From: Hyphomicrobiales bacterium
GTDB taxonomy: Bacteria; Pseudomonadota; Alphaproteobacteria; Rhizobiales; Rhizobiaceae
DNA length: 38,526 bases
Reading direction: 5' to 3'
Assembly (NCBI GenBank): GCA_900465675.1
Contig: UBJR01000020.1
Location: 1 to 38,526 of the forward strand
Shown here: in pieces, positions 17,120 through 25,538 of the stretch
Numbering within the stretch: position 1 is the stretch's first letter
Layout: every line of letters starts with the position of its first letter
Translations under genes and position numbers: made by a program
Notes under the pieces: model-generated
Seen by the model: the letters and a program-made list of their open reading frames with translations, nothing else
Told to the model about the DNA's origin: nothing
Databases searched by the model: none

Positions 17120-18114
17120 CGGCGGCCGACCGTCTTCAGCTCGCGGGCAGGCGGCACTTTGCGCTCCGCAACCGCCGGCTCCGCCTGGCCCTCGCGTTCC
17201 GGCATGTAGGTATAGCTGTCGGCACGGCGCCACGCCTCGACCCGTTCGTGGCATTCCTCCGCATCGAGCGCATCCAGCACCATCCAGGCGCGGGTGACGC
17301 TGTGCTGCGGCTCGGCCAGATGCGGATAGAGCTTTTCCAGCACGAAGACGGCATCGAGAAAGCCCATGCCCAGGCTCATAAGCGTCGTCGCCAGCTGCTG
17401 GCCGGAAAGGTCGAGCATGATGCGCTCGGCAAGCCAGCGGCTGGCAGACAGCGCATCGGCAAGCGTGCTGGCAAAATGGCTGGCCTCGCGGGAGCGGGCG
17501 AAGCGAACGAGCAGCGCTTCCTGGATATCGGAAATCGTCCTGAGACCGAGCCGGTCGTCGTCCTTGCGGCCGAGATGGCTGGCAAGCCCGCGGATCTTCT
17601 GGCGCATCGCCTCTTCGTTGGCGAGGCGCTCGGCAAAATCGGGATCGACAGCAGGCTCTTCGATAACAGGAACAGCGGCAGCGATCGGAGCGGCTGTCTC
17701 CGCGGCCGGCAATTCGGCGAGCGACGGGCGGGCGGTCGCCTGGCGCAGCGCCACCAGCGCATCGATCACCTTCGGCGAAAGATTGTCACGGCTGACGATG
17801 GCACGGATATGGGCGGTGCCTTGCGTGCGGGCGATCATGATCAGCGTATCGTCGCTGATCGCCTGCGAGGCGGTGAGAAAGGGTGCTGCGACCGATATCG
17901 GCTGATTGCCGATGAACAGGGCAACTGCCTGCGGGATGACGATGCATTGCGACAGGGCGGCAACGGCCTGGCGGCGCGCCTCCTCGGAGGAGGCCTGGAA
18001 GAGGGGCGTGAAGAGTTCCGCAAACTGCCGCAGCTCGGATCGCGTCGGATGCGCCAATCCCTCGAAGCTGCTGACAGTCGCCATCAATACCACGTCCTTC
18101 TTTCGAATGGCCAT
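17116..18114 (-). CDS. DUF2336 family protein
   Basis: The start at 18114 (MAIRKKDVVLMATVSSF, AAGGG just upstream) gives 332 residues; ATG 18084 is the alternative, and the first in-frame ATG at 18213 looks too long. The body is all-helical, of HEAT-repeat type, with the DUF2336 segments LAHPTRSELRQFAELFTPLF and LSPKVIDALVAL. The C-terminus is charged. Members occur in alphaproteobacteria, some near motility or signalling genes; the function is not established. No membrane segment is seen. Confidence 0.82.
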   Translation of the reverse strand: MAIRKKDVVLMATVSSFEGLAHPTRSELRQFAELFTPLFQASSEEARRQAVAALSQCIVIPQAVALFIGNQPISVAAPFLTASQAISDDTLIMIARTQGTAHIRAIVSRDNLSPKVIDALVALRQATARPSLAELPAAETAAPIAAAVPVIEEPAVDPDFAERLANEEAMRQKIRGLASHLGRKDDDRLGLRTISDIQEALLVRFARSREASHFASTLADALSASRWLAERIMLDLSGQQLATTLMSLGMGFLDAVFVLEKLYPHLAEPQHSVTRAWMVLDALDAEECHERVEAWRRADSYTYMPEREGQAEPAVAERKVPPARELKTVGRR

Positions 18115-18320
18115 CGGCCCTTCTAGGTCTCTAAACCGGTCACGCACAAGAATACCCCGGAAACGCCGATACTGAGGGATCGAATGCGCCGGTTGGACGG
18201 AGACCGGACCCATACGAATATGAATAAATCCTACATCGGCAGGGTTAATGCTTGCTGAAGATTTTAATCAAATGCCACACAATAATACACGTAGCGCGTG
18301 CGCCGGCATAGGTAGCCGGC

Positions 18321-18352
18321 CAAACGAAAAGCGCCCCGCTGATACGAGGCGC
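18321..18352 (-). terminator. Terminator of the 68-residue gene
   Basis: On the minus strand GCGCCTCG pairs with CGGGGCGC (one G-U), followed by TTTTCGTTTG, 40 bases past the stop of the 18392 gene. Confidence 0.7.
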
Positions 18353-18391
18353 CGAGCGTTGTCCGGATTGCTCCGGAAGTGTTTTGGAACG

Positions 18392-18598
18392 TTAAAGTCC
18401 CTTGTGGGAGCGCAAGGCCATCAACAGCTTTTCGCCGTTATCATGACCCGACTGATAGAGGTCGAGCGCTGCCGAAGCAGCAAAATGTGCTTCGGGACTT
18501 TTGATGTCGAGGCGCTTTTCCGAGCACCACGCGTCGAGTGCGCCGCGCAGCACGTCCAGATCTTCGGGAGAGAATGTCGCATTCACGAATAAAGACAT
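18392..18598 (-). CDS. Small 68-residue protein, unknown
   Basis: MSLFVNATFSPEDLDVLRGA begins a helical soluble protein with a KSPEAHFAASAALDLYQSG core. GGAGGG eight bases before the ATG and a terminator just downstream show a complete single-gene unit. The shape resembles small helical regulatory proteins of rhizobia, but I cannot name a family. Confidence 0.65.
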   Translation of the reverse strand: MSLFVNATFSPEDLDVLRGALDAWCSEKRLDIKSPEAHFAASAALDLYQSGHDNGEKLLMALRSHKGL

Positions 18599-19121
18599 GA
18601 ATTGCCCTCCGTGTCCTGCGGCAAGAGCGTGTATTGTCTCTCAAGCGGTCATCGCCGTTAAACCTTTGACCGATGGACGGACCATACGCCCATTCAGGGC
18701 GACTGCAATTAATATTTTCATGACGTAAATCGGCAACACATCCTTATGACGTAAAGGTGATCGGCGCGCTTTTCGTAAGGTGCTGAATTTATGCGCCTTT
18801 CCTAATTAAATCTGACTTATTGCCATGTGAAACTAAAAGCCAGCTCGCCGCGTTTATTGAACGGCCTTACAACAAGGCTTCGCAGTACTGAAATATTAGG
18901 AAACTGTTAACTATCCTATGTCTCAATTCGGACAGGAACAGCGCGGTTCGAAGGTTCGGCCGTCAAGATTCCACATCACGGATATCCGCAAAGGTGCCGT
19001 GAGAAAGGCGCGAATGCCCGGAGATGCCGGCAACGGTATTGAAGGACGCGCTGGCCCGCGCAGGCGGGCAGGGTGAAATCCGCTTAGCTTCATCCGTCTC
19101 GGGCAGTGCATGGAGACGAGA
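18599..19121. other. Intergenic region with short direct repeat
   Basis: About 520 bases without a supported gene. ATGACGTAAA occurs at 18720-18729 and again at 18746-18755, a 26-base period, suggesting a pair of protein sites on one face-plus-half turn. An AT-rich stretch at 18780-18920 may hold promoters. Confidence 0.4.
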
Positions 19122-19292
19122 ATGGCCACCATAGTCGCATTGGCTGACCGGCGCTCGCAACAGCCGCGCCGCAAGGACCAGGAGCCCGTCGAGGCTCAAA
19201 TATTGCTGTTCACCGGGGTCCGCTACGAGCGGCTCACCGACGCGCCGAAGCCTCGTCCGGTACCACGCGCGCCGCGTGTGAAGAGCAAGTAG
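19122..19292 (+). CDS. Small conserved-looking protein, unknown
   Basis: The ATG at 19122, with GGAG six bases upstream, gives 56 residues starting MATIVALADRR; an upstream ATG at 19110 carries that GGAG itself. The central AQILLFTGVRYER segment resembles small uncharacterised alphaproteobacterial proteins. The tail is proline- and arginine-rich (PKPRPVPRAPRVKSK). It converges with the DUF1254 gene a few bases on. Function unknown. Confidence 0.6.
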   Translation: MATIVALADRRSQQPRRKDQEPVEAQILLFTGVRYERLTDAPKPRPVPRAPRVKSK

Positions 19293-19297
19293 AGATA

Positions 19298-19849
19298 TCA
19301 ATTGCCGCTGGCGTAGGTTTCGCAGCCCGCCTCGGTCAGGAAGTTCTTTGCCGCGTCGTCGAAGCTTGCCTGTGGGGCAAGCGTGCGCAGCACCGCGTAA
19401 CCCTCGCTATGGGTCATCTCCACCAGGATGGTCTGCTGCAAGTCGGCAGGCAAAGCCTTGCGCAGCTCCGTCAGCTTGATCGGGCTTGCCGCCAGCACAT
19501 CCAGCGCCCCGCCGACCGACGTCCTGTCATTCATGCTGAACACCTCGTTCGAAGCGCCGTCATAAACGGCGATCGACCAGAAGGGCACGCTGCCCTTGGC
19601 GGTGAAGCGCACCGGTCCGTCCTCCAGATCGAAGGAGCAGACGGCGGTGCGCACGAAGGGATCGCTGTTCGACAGCCCGGCATCGTCATAGATCGACGAC
19701 AGCAGATAGAAATTGTTCGGATCACCCTCGGCAATCACCCGCGTCTCGGCATCCTTGCCGGTGAAATGCGGCAGCGCCAGGATGATGACCAGATGCAGCA
19801 GGGCGGCGCCAAACAGGCCGGTGATGATGGCAAAGACGATCCTAAGCAT
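19298..19849 (-). CDS. DUF1254 domain membrane-anchored protein
   Basis: A 183-residue protein with one N-terminal membrane anchor (about 4-27) and the rest outside or periplasmic. The body (SDPFVRTAVCSFDLEDGPVR, WSIAVYDGASNEVFSMNDR) reads as a DUF1254 domain. It overlaps the upstream DUF1214 gene by eight bases (ATGCTTAG), so translation is coupled. DUF1254 and DUF1214 often form one long protein; here they are two short ones in reverse order. Function unknown. Confidence 0.78.
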   Translation of the reverse strand: MLRIVFAIITGLFGAALLHLVIILALPHFTGKDAETRVIAEGDPNNFYLLSSIYDDAGLSNSDPFVRTAVCSFDLEDGPVRFTAKGSVPFWSIAVYDGASNEVFSMNDRTSVGGALDVLAASPIKLTELRKALPADLQQTILVEMTHSEGYAVLRTLAPQASFDDAAKNFLTEAGCETYASGN

Positions 19850-20429
19850 TGCCGCACCCGGTCTTCTCGAGCTTCGGCATGGCGAGATCGATGACGCCGG
19901 AGCTGCCGGCCGTCGGTGTGTCGAACAGCGTCAGCACCAGGCGGAAAGTACCGGCTGCCGGAAGCGCCAGCCAGTTGCCGGGCCGGGCATTGGCGGAAAC
20001 GTCGATGACGAAGCTGCTGTCGGTCTGGCGCAGCACCGTCCAGGAATTCAGCGCGCCGGGAAGGCCGGGGCGAACCGAGGCGGGATTGCCGCTATTGTCT
20101 GATGTATAGAGCGTCCAGAGGCGCGCTGCCGGCGTCTGGCCGCTGATGCGGTAGCTGCATCCGGCATTCAGCCGGTCGCCATGGTCATCGACACCAGCCG
20201 TGAATGTCAGCCCCTCGGCGCTGCCATAAAGCAGCTTCCCGGCGCGCGCCCGGTGCGATTTCGCGTAAGGATCGGCATCGGCAGTCTGCAGCTCCGGAAA
20301 GGCTTCCCAGGCGCCAAGCTTGATGGCGCCGAACCCCTGCGTCACATCCAGCGCATACCGCGAAACCATGATCCCGCTGCCGAAAGCGACGATCAGCGTA
20401 ATCGCGATAAATAGCGGGAATCGAAACAC
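19842..20429 (-). CDS. DUF1214 domain membrane-anchored protein
   Basis: The GTG start at 20429 has AAGGG six bases upstream and gives 195 residues. An N-terminal membrane segment lies at about 5-25, and a DUF1214 beta-sandwich follows (WTLYTSDNSGNPA, NWLALPAAGTFRLVLTLFDTP). It is the first gene of a two-gene operon with the DUF1254 protein. The two probably form one envelope complex, by inference from the fused forms. Confidence 0.78.
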   Translation of the reverse strand: MFRFPLFIAITLIVAFGSGIMVSRYALDVTQGFGAIKLGAWEAFPELQTADADPYAKSHRARAGKLLYGSAEGLTFTAGVDDHGDRLNAGCSYRISGQTPAARLWTLYTSDNSGNPASVRPGLPGALNSWTVLRQTDSSFVIDVSANARPGNWLALPAAGTFRLVLTLFDTPTAGSSGVIDLAMPKLEKTGCGNA

Positions 20430-20540
20430 TGCCGGCCCTTGAGATCAAATCAGGTGAAAGGGTTAGCACTGATTCTGGCGGGGTGGAATGGTGGAGGGGC
20501 AGCGTGCAGGCTTTTCGGCAGATGCCGACAAGAGTCTTTT

Positions 20541-20592
20541 GCCACGCGGACGCGTGGCTGCTGGATTCCTGTGACGGGCACAGGAATGAGGG
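20541..20592 (+). repeat. Double-hairpin repeat, copy A
   Basis: Hairpin 1 is GCCACGC-GGAC-GCGTGGC; hairpin 2 is ATTCCTGTG-ACGGG-CACAGGAAT; then GAGGG and a GTGGGGT tail. First of nine copies in the window. Confidence 0.9.
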
Positions 20593-20699
20593 TAGGTGGG
20601 GTGCGCTTGATGTCATACTGTGCTGTCGAGAGTGTTGTACGCGGCTATGTCTTCAGTACGCTCGGCATCTCGGCTGTCCGCTGCGGCCAAATCAAAACT

Positions 20700-20753
20700 C
20701 CCTCATCCCTGTGCTCGTCACAGGGATCCAGACCACGGCGCGTCTGCGCCGTG
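20700..20753 (-). repeat. Double-hairpin repeat, copy B (inverted)
   Basis: Same element in opposite orientation to A. Hairpin 1 arms are CACGGCGC and GCGCCGTG with loop GTCT. Hairpin 2 has a compensated change in both arms (ATCCCTGTG/CACAGGGAT). Confidence 0.9.
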
Positions 20754-20796
20754 AGTAACTCTTGTCAAAGAAGAAAATCAAAACCAATCTTCAACC

Positions 20797-21087
20797 ATGA
20801 AGGGTTATGTCTATATCCTTGCATCCCAGCGAAACGGCACGCTTTACACCGGCGTGACGCGAGACCTCTCGACGCGGCTTTTCGAGCACCAGAACGAGCT
20901 GACGCCGGGATTTACATCGAAGTATGGCGTGAAAACGTTGGTCTGGTTTGAAGAATACGACCTGCTGACGACGGCGATCACCCGGGAGAAGACGATCAAG
21001 AAATGGCCTCGGCAATGGAAGCTCAATCTGATCGAGGCGATGAATCCGGAGTGGGACGATATTTCGGCCTATCTGCATGGGCTGTGA
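20797..21087 (+). CDS. GIY-YIG nuclease family protein between repeats
   Basis: A 96-residue single-domain protein. GYVYILASQRNGTLYTGVT carries the YVY...YTG version of the GIY-YIG motif, followed by the catalytic arginine region (TRDLSTRLFEHQ) and a glutamate in EKTIKKWPRQWK. The family cuts or nicks DNA; small stand-alone members have poorly known roles. There is no good ribosome binding site. Repeat B ends 43 bases before the ATG, and the stop codon TGA overlaps the GAGTC that opens repeat C. This tight enclosure by repeats suggests the gene travels with, or acts on, the elements. Confidence 0.88.
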   Translation: MKGYVYILASQRNGTLYTGVTRDLSTRLFEHQNELTPGFTSKYGVKTLVWFEEYDLLTTAITREKTIKKWPRQWKLNLIEAMNPEWDDISAYLHGL

Positions 21088-21094
21088 GTCTTTC

Positions 21095-21146
21095 GCCACG
21101 CAGACGCGTGGCTGCTGGATTCCTGTGACGAGCACAGGAATGAGGG
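21095..21146 (+). repeat. Double-hairpin repeat, copy C
   Basis: GCCACGC-AGAC-GCGTGGC, then ATTCCTGTG-ACGAG-CACAGGAAT. Its GAGTC lead-in overlaps the stop codon of the GIY-YIG gene. Confidence 0.9.
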
Positions 21147-21250
21147 GGGTGGGGTTGCGGCCGCGTTTCAATGGCTACGTGTAGAGGATGCAGGTCTTGG
21201 GTTTCCGCCATTGGGACGTTGCTCTTTGGCGGCTGAGCTCAGCCCAATTT

Positions 21251-21302
21251 CCCTCATTCCTGTGCTCGTCACAGGGATCCAGCCACGGCACGTCTGTGCC
21301 GT
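21251..21302 (-). repeat. Double-hairpin repeat, copy D (inverted)
   Basis: Hairpin 1 arms CACGGCAC and GTGCCGTG with loop GTCT; compared with copy B both arms changed together. Hairpin 2 has only one arm changed, an intermediate between A and B. Confidence 0.9.
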
Positions 21303-21344
21303 GAATGACTAAAGCGGCTACCCATGTGGTGGAAAGACTCTCCC

Positions 21345-21397
21345 CGCCGCGCCGACGCGCGGCGACTGGATTCCTGTGACAAGCACAGGAATGAGGG
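21345..21397 (+). repeat. Double-hairpin repeat, copy E
   Basis: CGCCGCGC-CGAC-GCGCGGCG, then ATTCCTGTG-ACAAG-CACAGGAAT. Faces copy D and lies just downstream of the PBP gene's stop. Confidence 0.9.
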
Positions 21398-21432
21398 AAG
21401 CGGGTGGGGCGGCCTTAGCGAACGCCACGCCC

Positions 21433-23580
21433 TCACTCCACACTCGCCACTTTCTGCGCTTCCAGCGGCGCCGCGTCCTTCAGCTTTTCGCCGAGGTCCT
21501 TGAGGATCTTCGTGCTCTCCGCCGAGAGCATGCGCGGGCGCACCAGCTGGGGGATGCCGTCGGCGGGTTTGGCGGCGGCGGTTTTGGCGGCGTCCTTGGG
21601 CGACGGCAGCGGGTTTTCGATGCCGGGGATGGCGCGCAGCACGACGCCCTGGTGGGCGTAGTCCATGGCGCGCTTGAAGGTCATGGCGGGCAACGAGCCG
21701 CCGGTCATGTTGTTGGTCGAGGTATAGTCGTCGTTGCCGAACCAGACGGCGGTCGTGTAATTGCCGGTGAAGCCGACGAACCAGGCGTCGCGATAGGCCT
21801 GTGTCGTGCCGGTCTTGCCCGCCGTCACGATGCCGTTGTCGAGCGCTGCCTTGCGGGCGGTGCCGACATAGGGGATGCGGCTCAGCATCTGGTTCATCTC
21901 GTCATCGGCCTTTTCGGACAGCACCCGCTTGGCCGGCGGCTCGTCGCGGTCGAAGTCGTAGAGCACGTCGCCGTCGTAATCGAGGATCTGGGTGATGCCG
22001 TGGCGCCGCGACTGATAGCCGCCGGCCGGGAAGACAGCATAGGCCGTCGCCTGGTCGAGCACGGTGACTTCGGACGTGCCGATCGGGATCGTCACGTCGT
22101 CACGCACCGGCGATTCCACGCCCATCGCTTTCGCCATGGCACGGATCGGCTGGATGCCGAGCTTTTCCTTGGCGAGACGCACCGGAATGGTGTTGATCGA
22201 CTGGGCGATCGCCGTTTCCAGCGTCACGCGGCCGGCATAGCGGTTTTCGTAATTGTGTGGACTCCAGTTGCCCCAGCTGATCGGTGCGTCGATGATCGTC
22301 GTCTTCGGGGTCATGCCGCTCTCCATGGCCACCGAATAGGTATAGACCTTGAAGGACGAGCCCGGCTGGCGCAGCGCCTTGGTGGCGCGGTTGAACTGGC
22401 TTTCGCCATAATCCCGGCCGCCGACCATGGCGCGCACGGCGCCGCCGTTTTCGATCATCACCATCGCGCCCTGCTTGGCGTGATAGCTCTCGCCATATTC
22501 GCGCAGCGACGTCTCGACCGAATCCTCGGCCGCCTGCTGGATGCCCATGTCGATGGTGGTGCGGACAACCAGCGAATGCTGGTGGAAGCGCGAGGCCAGC
22601 CGCTGCACCTCGTCGAAGGCCCAGTCGAGGAAGAAATCAGGCGCTTCCTGCTCGTTGCGGTCGATGGCGGTGGCCGGATTGCGCCGCGCTGCAATCACCT
22701 GTCCCTCGGTCATCAACCCGCTCTGGACGAGATTGGTCAGCACCTCGTTGGCGCGGGCGCGCGCCGCCGGAAGATTGACATGCGGGGCGTATTTCGCCGG
22801 CGCCTTGAAGAGACCGGCGAGCATGGCGCTTTCGGCCAGATTCACATCGGTGATGCTCTTGCCGAAATAGAACTGCGAGGCCGCAGCAGCACCGAACGTG
22901 CCGCCACCCATATAGGCGCGGTCGAGATAGGTGGAGAGGATTTCCTTCTTGGAGAGATTGGCCTCCAGCCACAGCGCCAGGAAGGCTTCGGTGATCTTGC
23001 GGTCGATCGAGCGCTCGTTGGACAGGAACAGGTTCTTTGCCAGCTGCTGCGTCAGCGTCGAGCCGCCCTGCACGACTTCGCCGGCCTGCGCATTGGTGAC
23101 CAGCGCCCGGAACAGGCCGATGACGTCGATGCCGAAATGGTCGAAGAAGCGGCGGTCTTCGGTGGCCAGCACCGACTTGATCAGGCTGTCGGGCAGCTCG
23201 TCGATCGGCACCGAGTTCTGGTGGATGACGCCGCGATGGCCGATGACATTGCCGTAGCGGTCGGTGAAGGTGACGGCGAAATCGCCGCGATTGCGCCAGT
23301 CTTCCTTGGTCGCCTCGAAGGCGGGTTGGGCGAGCGCCAGCATCAGCACTGCGCCGACGGACCCCAGCGTCAGGCCTTCGCCACCGAGTTCGAAAACGAT
23401 GCGCTTCCAGCCGCGCACCCGGAAGCGGCGGAAGAAGATGGTGATGTCTTCCCAGATTTCGGCAGAGCGGAAACCGGCGTTCCAGACCGTCGAATCGATC
23501 CAGGAATCGATCTTCAGCAGAAGGTGCCTGCTCTTCTTCGGCTTCTTTTCCGGAGTATCAGGATCCTGCACGTTCTTCAC
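21433..23580 (-). CDS. Class A penicillin-binding protein (glycosyltransferase/transpeptidase)
   Basis: A 715-residue bifunctional peptidoglycan synthase. There is a cytoplasmic N-terminus, one membrane anchor at about 68-86, then a GT51 domain with the catalytic glutamate in ATEDRRFFDHFGID (about 139-152) and QGGSTLTQQLAKN (171-183). The transpeptidase has all three motifs: SSFK (408-411, nucleophile serine 408), SIN (461-463) and KTG (589-591). It acts in the periplasm, polymerising glycan strands and crosslinking them. Length fits PBP1A/1B types. It is divergent from the YcgN gene. Confidence 0.95.
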   Translation of the reverse strand: MKNVQDPDTPEKKPKKSRHLLLKIDSWIDSTVWNAGFRSAEIWEDITIFFRRFRVRGWKRIVFELGGEGLTLGSVGAVLMLALAQPAFEATKEDWRNRGDFAVTFTDRYGNVIGHRGVIHQNSVPIDELPDSLIKSVLATEDRRFFDHFGIDVIGLFRALVTNAQAGEVVQGGSTLTQQLAKNLFLSNERSIDRKITEAFLALWLEANLSKKEILSTYLDRAYMGGGTFGAAAASQFYFGKSITDVNLAESAMLAGLFKAPAKYAPHVNLPAARARANEVLTNLVQSGLMTEGQVIAARRNPATAIDRNEQEAPDFFLDWAFDEVQRLASRFHQHSLVVRTTIDMGIQQAAEDSVETSLREYGESYHAKQGAMVMIENGGAVRAMVGGRDYGESQFNRATKALRQPGSSFKVYTYSVAMESGMTPKTTIIDAPISWGNWSPHNYENRYAGRVTLETAIAQSINTIPVRLAKEKLGIQPIRAMAKAMGVESPVRDDVTIPIGTSEVTVLDQATAYAVFPAGGYQSRRHGITQILDYDGDVLYDFDRDEPPAKRVLSEKADDEMNQMLSRIPYVGTARKAALDNGIVTAGKTGTTQAYRDAWFVGFTGNYTTAVWFGNDDYTSTNNMTGGSLPAMTFKRAMDYAHQGVVLRAIPGIENPLPSPKDAAKTAAAKPADGIPQLVRPRMLSAESTKILKDLGEKLKDAAPLEAQKVASVE

Positions 23581-23755
23581 TTCCCGCCCGATCGCGCTTG
23601 ACGGCTGGCCCCCCAGGCGTCAGAGCAACAGCCTAACTTGGCATTGCGCTCTTCGATAAACGAAGCATGCTGAATGTTTGATTGATTTGCCCGGTGATAA
23701 CAAGAGACGCAGCCCGCCTCACGCGAATTTGCGGGGCCGCTGTTGCAGAAACGAA

Positions 23756-24235
23756 ATGATGGAAGACACACCCTTCTGGAAGCGCAAGACGCTACCCGAG
23801 ATGACCAAGGCGGAATGGGAAAGCATCTGCGATGGATGCGGGCTCTGTTGTCTCAACAAGCTCGAGGAGTGGGACTCGGGCGACATCTATTTCACTTCGG
23901 TCGCCTGCAAGCTGCTGGATGGCGAGAGCTGTCGGTGCTCGAACTACGAGAAGCGCTGGGACTTCGTGCCTGACTGCGTGCAGCTGACCAAGGAAAACGT
24001 CCCTGAGATCGCCTGGCTGCCGCCGACCTGCGGCTACCGGCTGATCAATGAGGGCGAGGACCTCTACTGGTGGCACCCGCTGGTCTCGGGCGACCCCGAG
24101 ACCGTGCACCAGGCCGGCATTTCCGCCAGGGGACGGACGATCAGCGAGACGGAGATCGACCCCGAGGCGCTGGAGGATTACGTGGTCGACTGGCCGCTGA
24201 CGGTGGGCAACGACGCGAAGGAGCGGCCGGAATAG
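23756..24235 (+). CDS. YcgN/UPF0260 family cysteine-cluster protein
   Basis: The ATG at 23756 (MMEDTPFWKRKTL) gives 159 residues, the family's usual length; the in-frame ATG at 23678 is not supported. The cysteine cluster ICDGCGLCCLNKLE (about 24-37) and further cysteines (ACK, CRCSNYEKR, PDCVQL, PPTCGYR) match the UPF0260/YkgJ-type zinc- or iron-binding group. It is cytoplasmic; the biochemical role is unknown. It is divergent from the PBP gene with about 175 bases between. Confidence 0.88.
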   Translation: MMEDTPFWKRKTLPEMTKAEWESICDGCGLCCLNKLEEWDSGDIYFTSVACKLLDGESCRCSNYEKRWDFVPDCVQLTKENVPEIAWLPPTCGYRLINEGEDLYWWHPLVSGDPETVHQAGISARGRTISETEIDPEALEDYVVDWPLTVGNDAKERPE

Positions 24236-24262
24236 GCTCCGGCCGCACCGCTTTTCTATTTG
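24224..24262 (+). terminator. Terminator at the end of the YcgN gene
   Basis: CGGCCGG and CCGGCCG pair with the stop codon in the loop, followed by CACCGCTTTTCTATTT. It overlaps the converging ampC end. Confidence 0.5.
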
Positions 24263-25413
24263 GCCGTATAAGGCTTTAGCGCTTCGAGCAGTTTCAGCCC
24301 CGCTTCTGCGCGCGCCGTGTTGGGATAGTTGCGGTTGGCGATCACCACGAGCGCCGTCCGGGTCTCGGGGACCAGCATGACATAGGTGCCAAAGCCGTTG
24401 GTTGCGCCTGTTTTGTTGAGCAGGATAGCGCTTTGCGGCCCAAGCGGCTTCGCCAGTTGCTTCACCGGCTGGCTGTTCATGACCATCTCAGGGGCATTGC
24501 CTGCCAAGAGACGGTCGAGCTTCACTGGCCACGGATATTGTTCCCATATCATATCCTGCGTGAACGAGGCGGTTTCGAAATAACCGGTATGGGTCTTGCG
24601 GATGGCCGTGGCGAGATCAGGGGTAAGGGCGGCCTGATCGAGGTTCAGTTCGAGCATGTGCAGCATGTCGCGCGGCGTCGATTTGATGCCGTAGGCTTCC
24701 TCGTCGAGGACGCCGGGATTGACGCGGATCGGGCGGTTGTCCTTCGAATAGCCGAAGGCGTAGCGGTCTGCGGCGGTTTCGGGAACAGAGATGAAGGTGC
24801 TCTTCAGGCCGAGCGCCGGGAAGAGGTCTTTTTCGGCCGCCTGCCTGTAGCTGCCTTCGAGACGCTGACCGGCGATCCGGCCGAGCAAGCCGATGCTGAC
24901 ATTCGAATAGGAGCGCATCGTGCCCGGCTTATAGGGTGGCTTCCAGCTCTTGAGATAGGCCGTCAGCTCCGCATCGTTGGTGACGCTGTCAGGAACCTGC
25001 AGCGGCAGGCCGCCTGATGTGTGGGTGGCGAGATTGACGAGGGTGATCTTGTCGAAGGCGCTGCCCTTCAGCTCCGGCAGATAGGTGGAAACAGGTTGCG
25101 AAAGCGAAATGACACCGCGCTGTTCGGCGAGCGCTGCCAGCGTCACATTAAAAATTTTGCTGACCGAGCCGAGTTCGAAGATCGTATCCGGCGTGACCGG
25201 CGTCTTCGCCTCGCGCGAGGCCTCGCCATAGCTGTAATAGAACTGCTTTCCGTTGACCGAAACGCCGATGGCGAGCCCCGGAATATCAAATTGCTTGATG
25301 ATGGGCTGGAAAGCGTCGTCTGCCAGCGTCTGAAATGCTTTGTCCGTCAATTCCGCGGCATGAAGCGGGGTTGCCGATAGGGAAAGTGCGATAAGGCAGT
25401 GTCTCATATTCAC
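24256..25413 (-). CDS. ampC: Class C beta-lactamase
   Basis: The GTG at 25413 has AAGGAG eight bases upstream; the ATG two codons later is the alternative. The 385-residue protein has a signal peptide (MRHCLIALSLSATPLHAA) and is periplasmic. The serine-hydrolase triad of class C is complete: SVSK (83-86), YSN (169-171) and KTG (334-336). It would hydrolyse beta-lactams by an acyl-enzyme route; class C-like esterases share these motifs. A LysR gene lies upstream in the same direction, not divergent as in the ampR-ampC pair, so AmpR control is not indicated. Confidence 0.9.
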   Translation of the reverse strand: MNMRHCLIALSLSATPLHAAELTDKAFQTLADDAFQPIIKQFDIPGLAIGVSVNGKQFYYSYGEASREAKTPVTPDTIFELGSVSKIFNVTLAALAEQRGVISLSQPVSTYLPELKGSAFDKITLVNLATHTSGGLPLQVPDSVTNDAELTAYLKSWKPPYKPGTMRSYSNVSIGLLGRIAGQRLEGSYRQAAEKDLFPALGLKSTFISVPETAADRYAFGYSKDNRPIRVNPGVLDEEAYGIKSTPRDMLHMLELNLDQAALTPDLATAIRKTHTGYFETASFTQDMIWEQYPWPVKLDRLLAGNAPEMVMNSQPVKQLAKPLGPQSAILLNKTGATNGFGTYVMLVPETRTALVVIANRNYPNTARAEAGLKLLEALKPYTAK

Positions 25414-25538
25414 GGGGGCGGCTCCTTGATATGCGCCGGCAAAATGGTCCGGCACGGGTCGATAGCGCGGCCGGACGCATCGTCACAAACGATAAGAACT
25501 CGCAGGAGACCCTAGATAAATTTGGGCATGGGTCGCCG

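Noticed and set aside
20541..21397. CRISPR-like array of repeats
   Set aside because: The copies alternate in orientation, have irregular spacing and flank a gene; there are no uniform spacers or cas genes.
21376..23601. 741-codon open frame on the plus strand
   Set aside because: It is the mirror of the PBP gene, whose full set of catalytic motifs is on the minus strand; the mirror product is histidine/arginine-rich with no family features.
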